This document shows positions 42,979 to 50,886 of a DNA stretch of 64,000 nt, piece by piece (the stretch's first letter is position 1; each line of letters begins with the position of its first letter). The stretch is taken from assembly GCF_003574315.2 (NCBI RefSeq), contig NZ_AP025739.1, positions 3,100,001 to 3,164,000 of the forward strand, written 5' to 3'. The translations under genes and the position numbers were made by a program. The stretch is from Capsulimonas corticalis. GTDB taxonomy: Bacteria; Armatimonadota; Armatimonadia; Armatimonadales; Capsulimonadaceae. The notes beneath the pieces are model-generated. The model was given only the letters and a program-made list of their open reading frames with translations, ran no database searches and was not told the origin of the DNA.

Positions 42979-44430
42979 CTAATCCGCCGTCGCCCGCAGA
43001 CGCCACTCATCACCGATCTTGTGCAGTTCGAATGTTCCGTGAGGTTCAGTCATCACGCGAAACGCATCCACTTCAGCAATCTTGCCCCAGGACCACGTTG
43101 ACGATCTCCACTGGTCGATCACCCGAACAATCTCATATCGCCCGCCGTCGTAGGCTGAGCGCCCTGAACGGCTGTATCGAAGTGGCCGTCCATATTGGTC
43201 CATGGAGACCCGCACGCGCTCATCGCGGCGCTTGGTAAGGGCGTGGGTCCAAAGATTCAACTTTGACGACTTGAGCAGAAGCGAGCCCGTCACCACCGAG
43301 GCTGGCCCGTATCGTTTTCGGAGCGTCCGCATCTCGGCTTCCAGGCTGATCTTCCTTTCATGAGCGAAGCTGTCCGAGTTGTTCGCCGTGTCCAAGAGCG
43401 TTAGCTGAACGCTTCCACCAGCGTCGATTCCTGTCACCGCCACGGAAATCTCTACCACGGGTTTCTGTAGCCAAAGTCGCGCCAGGAGTCTGTTCGCGGT
43501 ACGCAGCAACGTCGCCGCGTCGTGAGATGGCGAGTAAAGGTGTTCATTTTCATGAACGAACGACTGATCATCGGCCTTGATCGTGAGCGCGACCGTGCGG
43601 CAGTATTTTCCGCCGCGTTGGAGGTCGAAGGCGATCTTGACTACGCATGCCTGCAACGCCTGCGCGATGATCTCATCGTGCCGAACCTCGTCATCGAAGA
43701 CATGTCGGTGTTCGATCTTCTGTTGCGGCCACAACGCCTTCACTGGATCGCTGTCCTCCCCGATGGCCAGCCGCCGTAGCTTTAGCGCCATCTGCTTATT
43801 GACCTGACGCTCCAACTCAGGCGCAGGGATTTTACGGATGTTGCCGATGGTCGTGACGCCCAGCTTCCCGAGCCGCTGGATGAGTTTGGCGTCCACGCCA
43901 GGGAGAAAATCCACGGGGAACTGAGCCAGCAAGTACGGTTCGTGACTTTGCTCGATCACTTCAACATGAACCTGGGCATCGCGGTCCTGGGGCTTCACCA
44001 TCGCCGCTGCGTGCGCGACCAGCTTAGAACTTCCCAATCCTACCGAGATCGGAACGCCGATCTTGTCGGCGATGGTCCTGGCGAGATGCTGCACGCGGCC
44101 AGCAATGTCGGGTCCATCAAACTCGGCGTAATACAGTTCGGGATTGATCGGTTCAACTGAGTTTGTCTCTACGGCGATAACATCCCAAATCGCTTCAGCG
44201 GTTTCTGCATAGGAAGCCTGGTCATATGGTAGCACGATCAGGCCCTGGCAGAGCGCGCTGGCGGTAGATGTCGATAAACCTTTGGATATCCCCATCGACC
44301 TTGCCTCCGCCGATGCGCACCTTACGGCTCCGTCCGCCGTCGCCAAGACAATCGGCTGTCCAATAAGGTGCGGAAGCCGCGCTCGTTCACACGCGATCCC
44401 GATAACTTCCATGCGGATACACACGATCAT
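42979..44430 (-). CDS. imuB: ImuB-like Y-family polymerase homologue (probably catalytically inactive)
   Basis: 483 aa; GGAGG 8 nt before the ATG. Overall Y-family: VLATADGAVRCASAEARSMG, palm/fingers, VGLGSSKLVAHAAAMVKP, helix-hairpin-helix FLPGVDAKLIQRLGKLGVTT and a little-finger region. The metal-binding positions are changed: the N-terminal VDMD element reads CIRME, and SIDEA-FLD reads NPELYYAE, so the usual acidic triad is lost as in ImuB. A QLTLLD sequence near residue 343 looks like a beta-clamp binding motif. ImuB acts as a hub linking DnaE2 to the clamp. Directly precedes dnaE2; preceded by a LexA box and strong promoter. ImuA is not seen. Confidence 0.82.
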   Translation of the reverse strand: MIVCIRMEVIGIACERARLPHLIGQPIVLATADGAVRCASAEARSMGISKGLSTSTASALCQGLIVLPYDQASYAETAEAIWDVIAVETNSVEPINPELYYAEFDGPDIAGRVQHLARTIADKIGVPISVGLGSSKLVAHAAAMVKPQDRDAQVHVEVIEQSHEPYLLAQFPVDFLPGVDAKLIQRLGKLGVTTIGNIRKIPAPELERQVNKQMALKLRRLAIGEDSDPVKALWPQQKIEHRHVFDDEVRHDEIIAQALQACVVKIAFDLQRGGKYCRTVALTIKADDQSFVHENEHLYSPSHDAATLLRTANRLLARLWLQKPVVEISVAVTGIDAGGSVQLTLLDTANNSDSFAHERKISLEAEMRTLRKRYGPASVVTGSLLLKSSKLNLWTHALTKRRDERVRVSMDQYGRPLRYSRSGRSAYDGGRYEIVRVIDQWRSSTWSWGKIAEVDAFRVMTEPHGTFELHKIGDEWRLRATAD

Positions 44431-44478
44431 TTCTCAATCCTCCATGTCCTATTGTTCCTAAATGGTGGTAGACATGTG

Positions 44479-44519
44479 ATTATAGTAGACGTATTGTGCT
44501 TTTGTCAAACGTTTGTTCG
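44479..44519 (-). promoter_or_regulatory. LexA box and promoter of imuB-dnaE2
   Basis: Minus strand: CGAACAAACGTTTG (44519-44506) fits the palindromic LexA site CGAAC-N4-GTTCG at 9 of 10 fixed positions and overlaps -35 TTGACA (44508-44503); -10 TATAAT (44484-44479) after 18 bp. Repressor binding would block polymerase. Confidence 0.88.
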
Positions 44520-44617
44520 ATTAGTAGGGCAATTTACGGTTGTAGTGAAGAGTGATTTACAGTTGGGGCTTTTACGGCAGAGATTGTGTGGCTATGGGTT
44601 GAAAGGAAGAAACAAAA

Positions 44618-44660
44618 ATCGCCCCAGGGGGCAGAGGGGCACCTCAATCCCTGGGGCGAT
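44618..44660 (-). terminator. Rho-independent terminator between the two SOS transcripts
   Basis: Perfect 12-bp stem ATCGCCCCAGGG/CCCTGGGGCGAT (44618-44629, 44649-44660) with TTTTTG following on the minus strand. Ends the 124-aa gene's mRNA 51 nt past its stop. Confidence 0.87.
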
Positions 44661-44710
44661 CTTTCGTCTCATAATGGGTAAATCGGATGACCGAAGTGGG
44701 CTAGGCAACG

Positions 44711-45085
44711 TCACGCATCTGCATCTTCATCGTCTTCTTCATCGAGATTGTCGAAGAAGCCTTCAAAATCTCGCATATAATAACGTTCTTCATCTTGCAG
44801 ATCGACATTTTGGCCCTTACGTGCTCTTTGAGCCATGCGTTTGAGCTGATCGGCCACCATGTCAGCTTCATCAGGACTGTAGGCTTCCATAAAAATGAGC
44901 GGCGCTTTTTGACCTGGCTCAGAAGGCTCGCCAGAAAGCGTGAGAATGACCCTGCGCTTGTGTGGTTTCAGCATGAAGCTGCCCACGGACTTCACTATGC
45001 CATCCATCGAGTCCAGCTCGTCCTCCCATTCTGGGCCAAACAGATTTCCGATGTGTGGGGGTGCTGTCGTGATGGTCTCGCTCAT
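44711..45085 (-). CDS. Small acidic protein with its own LexA box
   Basis: 124 aa from the ATG at 45085 (AAGGAG 10 nt upstream; an earlier ATG lies within that ribosome site). N-terminal half has a beta-type stretch (SFMLKPHKRRVILTLSG, PLIFMEAYSPDEADMVADQL), then a basic helix (LKRMAQRARKGQNVDLQDE) and a strongly acidic tail (GFFDNLDEEDDEDADA). No known domain recognised. It is monocistronic: its own LexA box and promoter upstream and a terminator downstream, head-to-tail with imuB-dnaE2. As ImuA is missing, this may be the accessory SOS protein here, by inference from regulation only. Confidence 0.8.
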   Translation of the reverse strand: MSETITTAPPHIGNLFGPEWEDELDSMDGIVKSVGSFMLKPHKRRVILTLSGEPSEPGQKAPLIFMEAYSPDEADMVADQLKRMAQRARKGQNVDLQDEERYYMRDFEGFFDNLDEEDDEDADA

Positions 45086-45117
45086 AGTGCGTCGTCTCCT
45101 TGATTTCAAGTAGCACT

Positions 45118-45157
45118 ATTATATTGGCGGTTTCAGGATTTGTCAAACACTTGTTCG
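45118..45157 (-). promoter_or_regulatory. LexA box and promoter of the small acidic gene
   Basis: Minus strand CGAACAAGTGTTTG (45157-45144) overlaps -35 TTGACA (45146-45141); -10 TATAAT (45123-45118) after 17 bp. Same architecture as the imuB promoter, 9 of 10 fixed LexA positions. Confidence 0.88.
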
Positions 45158-45205
45158 TAAGACGGGCGTCATACCACATTTCGCTATTTTGCTACTTAAA
45201 AAAAT

Positions 45206-45250
45206 GACACTATTGACACTATTGACACCATTGACGCAAAAGTGTATAAT
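45206..45250 (+). promoter_or_regulatory. Promoter with 9-bp direct repeats upstream of RHH gene
   Basis: GACACTATT, GACACTATT, GACACCATT run head to tail (45206-45232) and overlap -35 TTGACA (45222-45227); -10 TATAAT (45245-45250) after 17 bp. Likely operator repeats for autoregulation. An AGGAGG at 45263-45268 precedes the ATG. Confidence 0.82.
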
Positions 45251-45276
45251 GTGAAAAATTGCAGGAGGATCATCTT

Positions 45277-45936
45277 ATGGCAGCAAACGGATACGTTCAT
45301 TGGGCCGTCGTCCACAACATCGTTATTCAAGCGAATCACCCAGTGAATGGGGTTATGCAGACGGTGGAATTGTTTGTGACCAATGTCCCTCAAGACCTCG
45401 AATATCAAATCGTGAAGGATACGATAGAACAAGCAGGTTATTTTTTTGGAGATTCTGGGGTGAGGTGGGGTAACTATCAGATCGTTCCTGATAAAGATTG
45501 GATTACTGGATGGGAGCATGAATTCACCTACCCAAACAAAACAAAAATTTCATACGATGAGCTTCTTGAGCAGAGCAAAATCGAAAAGCGAATAACTCTT
45601 CGACTACCACCAATAATTCACAATTATTTGGCGTATTCAGCCTCTTTGACGAATTCGTCATTGAACCAGTTGATCACTGAAATATTAGGAGATTGGCAGC
45701 AAGACAAGATGCGAGCACAGGTGAATCGATTTGAGATTTCAGTTCGCCATGAGATTCAATCATATATGAATTATTTGGAAGCAATATCGCTCGGTGGACC
45801 GCGTGATGATCTCAGGGCACACCGTGACGCCATAATGAATGCTTATGACGCATACAAAGATGCTTGTAGGGGGGCGAATATACAACCTGACCCTGATGTA
45901 CTGGTGTATATACCTACCTCAATGCGGTCTGAGTAA
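45277..45936 (+). CDS. HicB-like protein with ribbon-helix-helix domain
   Basis: 219 aa; AGGAGG 8 nt before the ATG at 45277. Residues ~100-140, KIEKRITLRLPPIIHNYLAY and NSSLNQLITEILGDW, match the Arc/HicB-type ribbon-helix-helix DNA-binding region. The N-terminal ~90 residues (YVHWAVVHNIVIQANHPVNG, MQTVELFVTNVPQDL) and the C-terminal helical tail are not recognised. Probably binds the 9-bp repeats at its own promoter. No HicA toxin gene is adjacent. Confidence 0.72.
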   Translation: MAANGYVHWAVVHNIVIQANHPVNGVMQTVELFVTNVPQDLEYQIVKDTIEQAGYFFGDSGVRWGNYQIVPDKDWITGWEHEFTYPNKTKISYDELLEQSKIEKRITLRLPPIIHNYLAYSASLTNSSLNQLITEILGDWQQDKMRAQVNRFEISVRHEIQSYMNYLEAISLGGPRDDLRAHRDAIMNAYDAYKDACRGANIQPDPDVLVYIPTSMRSE

Positions 45937-46095
45937 CGTCACAAACGGAAAATGCGGCGATCAATGCGGGGTATCAAGCTACGCATAATGGGCAGCAAAT
46001 GAATAGTGAAACACGAAATGCATATAACCATTTCTCTTGATTCAACCGAGCGTTAAGATGATAAGAAACCTCTCTCTGAGATCACAGAACAAGAT

Positions 46096-47229
46096 TTGAT
46101 TGACCTGATTGATGCACAGGTCAGTGAAGGATTGACGATTGACTATAAAGCCGATTGCAACCGCACGGCTGACGGCAGTGGCTTTGATTTCTTCGGTTTG
46201 CACAAAGATATTGCTTCTTTTGCGAATTCATCTGGCGGCGACTTAGTAGTCGGAATGAAGGAAGGCAAAGGGGAAGAGAGCGGATTGCCCAAAGAGTTGG
46301 TCGGCATACAAGGGCAATCGGCAGAATCGATCAAACTCAAGCTACAACAATCGGCGGATTCCGCAATAGAGCCACGTGTGGAGTTTTCAATGAAAGATAT
46401 TCCACTAGAGCGTGGCGGTTTTGCGTTAATAATCAGGATAAAGCGCAGTTTGTTTAAGCCTCACGGTGTGCTGAAAGACCACAGATATTGCTTTGCTCAA
46501 AGAAATAATTCGGGGAACGTCAACATGGATATCAGGCAAATCCGAGATGCTTTTATTGGTGCTGACAGCATTGTGAAAGAGATCAGGTCTTTTATTTCAC
46601 AACGTGTAGAAGCGATTGAGAGGTCAGGGGCGAACACTGTATTAGCCGAAAAAGATGTACCATATTTCAAATTTTCACCAAATGCGAAATACGCAATACA
46701 TTTGATACCGCTTAATGTGATTGACAATCCAGAACCCATTTCACTACAATCTTTCAAAGATGATTCTGGCGTATATCGCAAACTTGCCGCTTGGGGCTAT
46801 AATTTTCGTTACAATTTGGATGGCATATTCACATCGAACGAAAAAGGCACATATCCCCATAATTACGGCTACACATACATGCAAGCATATCGCAATGGGA
46901 TATTTGAATGCGTTGATAGCCAACTATTAGGGCAAGAGCGATATATCAGCACTCCACAATTTGAAAAGCAACTTACAGAAACAATTCACAATTTATTGGA
47001 TGTGGCTGATATTGTCGGCGTTTCTCCCCCTGTCATGCTCAGTATTTCATTTTATAACATGAAAAACCGACTACTGGATACTGGCAGCTTCGACCGCAGT
47101 ACCATTTTGTTGCCAGAATTGATACTGGATGATCTTGATATCGATGCGAATCCTGCCAAAGCGTTAAAGCCGATCTTGGACATGTTCCACCAGGCGGCTG
47201 GAAATGACAAATCTCCACTAGGCAATTAG
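46096..47229 (+). CDS. Schlafen AlbA_2-domain protein, start uncertain
   Basis: 377 aa if started at TTG 46096. IDYKADCNR...HKDIASFANSSGGDLVVGM is the AlbA_2 (Schlafen-like) domain, associated with nucleic-acid binding and often with phage defence or regulation. The C-terminal ~200 residues have no recognised domain. The frame stays open upstream to a TAA at 46054 reading DDKKPLSEITEQDL, the usual family N-terminus, while the only ATG (46058) is one base out of frame; a one-base deletion near the start is possible. Confidence 0.7.
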   Translation: MIDLIDAQVSEGLTIDYKADCNRTADGSGFDFFGLHKDIASFANSSGGDLVVGMKEGKGEESGLPKELVGIQGQSAESIKLKLQQSADSAIEPRVEFSMKDIPLERGGFALIIRIKRSLFKPHGVLKDHRYCFAQRNNSGNVNMDIRQIRDAFIGADSIVKEIRSFISQRVEAIERSGANTVLAEKDVPYFKFSPNAKYAIHLIPLNVIDNPEPISLQSFKDDSGVYRKLAAWGYNFRYNLDGIFTSNEKGTYPHNYGYTYMQAYRNGIFECVDSQLLGQERYISTPQFEKQLTETIHNLLDVADIVGVSPPVMLSISFYNMKNRLLDTGSFDRSTILLPELILDDLDIDANPAKALKPILDMFHQAAGNDKSPLGN

Positions 47230-47291
47230 CCGTGTAAGAAACGTGGATGTAGCTCTTACACTAATTCAGGTGATCGAAAGCCATGATCTTT

Positions 47292-47558
47292 TCAGGACAC
47301 GGCGTCTTTGATTTCTTCCGCATCCGCCGTGCCAGAAGTTTCCTGCGTCTTTGGAGCCGCGTTCTCGTTGACTGTGACGCTGACAGACGAAGCGCCAGGG
47401 ATTGCAGAGCTTGGCGTGTTAAGAAGCAGGGTCTGGATCGTATCGGAATGACCATTGATGCGCTTCTCGTTGATCCTGGTGCCCACATACGCCAAGAAGC
47501 CCAGCCAGGCCCTAACGCAGGTCGCGACAGGGATGGCGAGCTTTCCCACGACCTTCAA
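47292..47558 (-). CDS. Hypothetical protein
   Basis: 88 aa from a TTG (stop directly before it; a GTG three codons later is an alternative). N-terminal LAIPVATCVRAWLGFLAYVG is hydrophobic; the tail is Thr/Glu/Ala-rich (VTVNENAAPKTQETSGTADA). No motif recognised. Follows the 98-aa gene by 48 nt on the same strand. Confidence 0.42.
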   Translation of the reverse strand: MKVVGKLAIPVATCVRAWLGFLAYVGTRINEKRINGHSDTIQTLLLNTPSSAIPGASSVSVTVNENAAPKTQETSGTADAEEIKDAVS

Positions 47559-47606
47559 TCAAACCACGGCCAGGCTGGAAATTCACTTTATCGCGCTTTC
47601 AAGTCT

Positions 47607-47903
47607 CTATACCTCAGGGAGTTCCTTTCCATCCCAACTCACCGACCCATCCGCCCACTCACACATCACCCTGTACGAACGCACAACCCCCTCCGCGAGC
47701 CTTGGGATTTCCACTCCCATAGGCTTATTCGCCAACCGCTTAGCCCTTCGCACAATCCCACTGCTGGCCGACACCCGCCTCGCCCAAGCGTTTCGATGGT
47801 CATTGATGATTGGCAGCGCTACGGCGATCTGCGCGGGCGTGACGATGTAAAGCTCGGTTTCGTTGCTGAAGCCGCGCGGAGAGATTTCGATGTAGGCATT
47901 CAT
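47607..47903 (-). CDS. Hypothetical protein
   Basis: 98 aa. MNAYIEISPRGFSNETELYI, VTPAQIAVALPIINDHRNAW, and a basic middle (RRVSASSGIVRRAKRLANK). Ribosome site GGAATG close to the ATG. Predicted soluble alpha/beta. No family recognised; likely paired with the 88-aa gene. Confidence 0.55.
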   Translation of the reverse strand: MNAYIEISPRGFSNETELYIVTPAQIAVALPIINDHRNAWARRVSASSGIVRRAKRLANKPMGVEIPRLAEGVVRSYRVMCEWADGSVSWDGKELPEV

Positions 47904-48148
47904 AGCATTCCTTGGGCAGCTCGTGGCTGCTGTGTAATGCTATGTAGTCGTGCTTATTTCTGGAAAGCGCACATGGTGAGGCCGACTATCTTGTCGGATG
48001 ATTGTCAGCCTGAAAGACTTGGAGCGGCCAGAGCCGAGTAGGTCGTATCAAAGGATGCGGGGATTTTTGTTGCGGGGTGGGGAAGAGCATTAATTAGGCC
48101 AGCCCATAGCGAAAGATTCTCTGCCTCCGCGAGCTGGCCCAAAAGCGA

Positions 48149-48562
48149 TTATTCAGCCGTTACTTCCGCCGCAGCCGCAGCCATCTCCGCCTTGGTGCGG
48201 CGCCGTCGCTTCGTAGTACCGCTTCCTGCCAGCGAAGCGATCAAAATTCCATCAGCCTCTTCAAAGTTGCCTTCGATTCCGCCTTCTACAGGAGCAATTC
48301 CAAAACGCTGGAACAGCTTCTTTGCCGTGATTTGTTGTTGGATTCCGCGACCGCGCCGAGAAATCTTGAATGCGGTTTTGTCGCCATCCGTAGCGGGTGC
48401 GATGGCAATCACATTACGGTCGGCGTCATAGCCGAGTTTGACAGCGGCTCCATCAGGAAGTTTTCCTTGACCCTGCTCAGAGAGCACTATGGTCGATTTT
48501 GAGATTTTATAATCTGTTTGTTGGGCTGTGGGAGCGGTTGCTGTGGCATACCATTCGATTGG
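48149..48562 (-). CDS. Hypothetical protein with basic Ala-rich tail
   Basis: 137 aa from the ATG at 48562 (AAGGA 11 nt upstream; an ATG at 48577 is an alternative). Core beta-rich (YKISKSTIVLSEQGQGKLPD, NVIAIAPATDGDKTAFKISR), ending in GTTKRRRRTKAEMAAAAAEV, a basic-then-alanine tail typical of nucleic-acid binding small proteins. I do not recognise the family. Confidence 0.6.
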   Translation of the reverse strand, partial: PIEWYATATAPTAQQTDYKISKSTIVLSEQGQGKLPDGAAVKLGYDADRNVIAIAPATDGDKTAFKISRRGRGIQQQITAKKLFQRFGIAPVEGGIEGNFEEADGILIASLAGSGTTKRRRRTKAEMAAAAAEVTAE

Positions 48563-48808
48563 CATATGTTTATACATCCTTACATTTGGGTTTGAACTTG
48601 CGTGGTTAAAGCGCTGTCGGCTATTATACCGCGTGGAATTCATAAGATTGGCCTTTGAAGAATGAAAAATCAATGCCTTACGACATTCTTTTTCACGCGA
48701 GCATCACTTCAGGGAGGAATGTAGAGATTTAAAATGGAACGTATGTTTCATCGTAGATGGACGACACGTGCAATCACAACAATAACAAAGAAACCTTAGA
48801 GAAGAATA

Positions 48809-49045
48809 ATGGCTCGGATTATTGCACGTATCTACGTTGAAGGAAAGCCCCTGAATCAGATTGAGTCAGAAATCCGCCGTGCTCTCATTCAGGCCAACGT
48901 CGTTCAGGTGGAATGGACTTATATTTCAGAAGCCATCATTAATAAACCGCATGAAGATAAAGAAGCCGTGGCGAATTGGGCGGATATCACGTTTCCAAAG
49001 CGGTGGACATTTTTAAACGATGATATTATTATCGATCAGAGATAA
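48809..49045 (+). CDS. Small hypothetical protein
   Basis: 78 aa; AGAGAAG precedes the ATG by about 6 nt. MARIIARIYVEGKPLNQIES, then EWTYISEAIINKPHEDKEAV. Soluble, mixed alpha/beta. No motif recognised. Probably same transcript direction as the 65-aa gene 144 nt later. Confidence 0.5.
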   Translation: MARIIARIYVEGKPLNQIESEIRRALIQANVVQVEWTYISEAIINKPHEDKEAVANWADITFPKRWTFLNDDIIIDQR

Positions 49046-49189
49046 TCGTGATCGTGTGTGTTGATAGTGCCCTCACAGATAATATGATAGTCATTGAACA
49101 TAGGCCATAGGACACACTTCGATGTCCACAGAAATCTCGCGTATAAAATCAAACACTGGCGTTTCACACGCTCCAAAGGAAACTCAACC

Positions 49190-49387
49190 ATGGCATTTTC
49201 AGCAAAGAGCAAGAAATCAGGCATCGAATACTTTCTTCACGCGCGCACAGCCGCGAACGGCAAGACGAAGCTCTATTACTTCGCCAAGAAAGTGAAGGAC
49301 GGGGCTGTCGATGCGCTGCCAGAAGGCTATGAAATTTCGGAGAATGCTCTCACGGGATTGCCAATGTTGAAGAAGAAGCTGGGGTAG
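49190..49387 (+). CDS. Small conserved-looking protein
   Basis: 65 aa from the ATG at 49190 (AAGGAAA 8 nt upstream). MAFSAKSKKSGIEYFLHART and KLYYFAKKVKDGAVDALPEG, ending TGLPMLKKKLG. Short proteins of this layout (basic, YYF.KK.KDGAVD.LPEGYE) occur in several phyla with unknown function. Followed by a 21-bp terminator-like hairpin. Confidence 0.65.
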   Translation: MAFSAKSKKSGIEYFLHARTAANGKTKLYYFAKKVKDGAVDALPEGYEISENALTGLPMLKKKLG

Positions 49388-49425
49388 GAACTGGACTACA
49401 TTCTAGTATGCATTCAAGTCAGACA

Positions 49426-49485
49426 AAACAGACTAAGCCGTCAATTCTGATACACCTGAACCAAAATTGACGGCTTAGTCTGTTT
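49426..49485. terminator. Bidirectional terminator-like inverted repeat
   Basis: 21-bp perfect inverted repeat (49426-49446 and 49465-49485, arm ends AAACAG/CTGTTT) with an 18-nt loop between two convergent genes. Confidence 0.75.
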
Positions 49486-49922
49486 CAGCTTGACGATATG
49501 GACTGCTCACCATAGTCTGCGCTTACCACACGATCTTCGGAGACTGATTCTCTGCGAAGAACCACCGTTTGTGTATCGTGATACTCGGTCTGGCGGTGGG
49601 TGACGTGGATTTCTTCCTTGAGCTTCAGCCGTTTCTCCACCACCAAGACCTCTTCCATCACTGGTATGATCATCACATCACCTTCATGGCGTATCGGCGG
49701 CGCTGCATCCACAAATCGGTCAATGGGGACGTGACGGACATCAACCTCGGTGCGCAGAAATGGGATATCGACCACTTCTTCACGCTCAGTCACCGTCTTG
49801 GTAATTCGTACTTTGCCTGTTTCGACGATGCGCTTTCTCACATCCAGCGTTTCTTCAATAATGGGGACGACGATGCGGTTCTCGTCATTGCAAAGCGTGG
49901 CCCTGGGATCGTCTGCTGGCAT
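49485..49922 (-). CDS. DUF2382 (YsnF/AvaK-like) stress protein
   Basis: 145 aa. Three or so repeats of the DUF2382 pattern: VVPIIEETLDVRKRIVETGK, REEVVDIPFLRTEVDVRHVP, VMIIPVMEEVLVVEKRLKLK and HDTQTVVLRRESVS. The family occurs in stress- and desiccation-tolerant bacteria; its biochemical role is not established. Same strand as two larger DUF2382 genes upstream. Confidence 0.85.
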   Translation of the reverse strand: MPADDPRATLCNDENRIVVPIIEETLDVRKRIVETGKVRITKTVTEREEVVDIPFLRTEVDVRHVPIDRFVDAAPPIRHEGDVMIIPVMEEVLVVEKRLKLKEEIHVTHRQTEYHDTQTVVLRRESVSEDRVVSADYGEQSISSS

Positions 49923-50048
49923 GAAGTTCTCCTATTCATTGCCGCCAATAAAACGTAATTGCGCCCAGGGGCTGATCGTCGTCGATCCTCCGCCTGGGCG
50001 CTGTGCTGGGGATCGGAAAGAGATTCCGAACCTGCATCCGAGTATTCC

Positions 50049-50831
50049 TTAGCGTTTCAGATCGCGCTCGGCTTCCAGTTCCTCGACCTCAACATCCGTG
50101 CGCCGCACGGTGTCATGAATGGTCTCCACGCGATCCGTGGCGGTTTTGCCAATCACGACTTCCTCCACCACGCGCGCGGTCTTCGCAACCACGGGAACTT
50201 CATCCGTTTCCGTGAGCTCGATGACGCCATCCTGGAAGGCGTTATCCGCGCTGGAAACCGCGCGGTCCACGGGACGACGGTCCACGACGACATGCTCTTC
50301 ATGAAGCGTGACGTTTTCCTCCACGGGCGTTTCGATGACTTCCGTGTGGACGCGCGCGCCGCCTGATTGTACCTGTCGCTTACCGACTTCGAGTTCTTCC
50401 TCGATCACGGGAATGACCGTTTTGCCATCGGTGTCAACAGCATCCGTCCGCGCCAGGGTATCTGTGGGAGTGGCGGCAGTCGCCGAATAATCCTCCACAC
50501 GAGCAGCCGCAACGGGAGTGGGTACGGTGTTTGCCGCCGATGGCGTGCTGTAAGTATCCACTGGACGGATAGTATTCGCCACGGGGGCATCCGAACCAGC
50601 GACTGTACGGGCGTAGTCGTGATCGTGTTTGTCCACCACATCTACCGCCGCCGCAGAAGCCGCGCCGCCCGCAATGGCTCCGATGAGTGCGCCCACGGGG
50701 CCGCCCGCCAGGCCGCCTACAATGGCTCCGCCGACCGCGCCAAGCACGCCGCCTTCGGTCACATCGTGCTTCGTTGCAGGCTCTTTTCCGTGTTCATCGA
50801 GAACTTCATCTTTATAATCGTTCGTGGCCAT
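50049..50831 (-). CDS. DUF2382 protein with glycine-zipper N-terminus
   Basis: 260 aa from the ATG at 50831 (AAGGAAAA upstream). N-terminal Gly/Ala-rich stretch GGVLGAVGGAIVGGLAGGPV...GAIAGGAASAAA is a membrane-associating glycine zipper. C-terminal DUF2382 repeats: VIPVIEEELEVGKRQVQSGG, NVTLHEEHVVVDRRPVDRAV, VARVVEEVVIGKTATDR (RVVEEVVIGKTATDRVE seen). Probably a peripheral membrane stress protein. Middle gene of three paralogues. Confidence 0.85.
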   Translation of the reverse strand: MATNDYKDEVLDEHGKEPATKHDVTEGGVLGAVGGAIVGGLAGGPVGALIGAIAGGAASAAAVDVVDKHDHDYARTVAGSDAPVANTIRPVDTYSTPSAANTVPTPVAAARVEDYSATAATPTDTLARTDAVDTDGKTVIPVIEEELEVGKRQVQSGGARVHTEVIETPVEENVTLHEEHVVVDRRPVDRAVSSADNAFQDGVIELTETDEVPVVAKTARVVEEVVIGKTATDRVETIHDTVRRTDVEVEELEAERDLKR

Positions 50832-50886
50832 AGTTTTCCTTTTATCTTTCGAATGATTGGCTGTAATCGCTGATGACGTGTTAAGA

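Noticed and set aside
47283-48041. 252-codon plus-strand frame
   Set aside because: Arg/Pro/His-rich without motif; the minus-strand frames at 47292 and 47607 read more like proteins.
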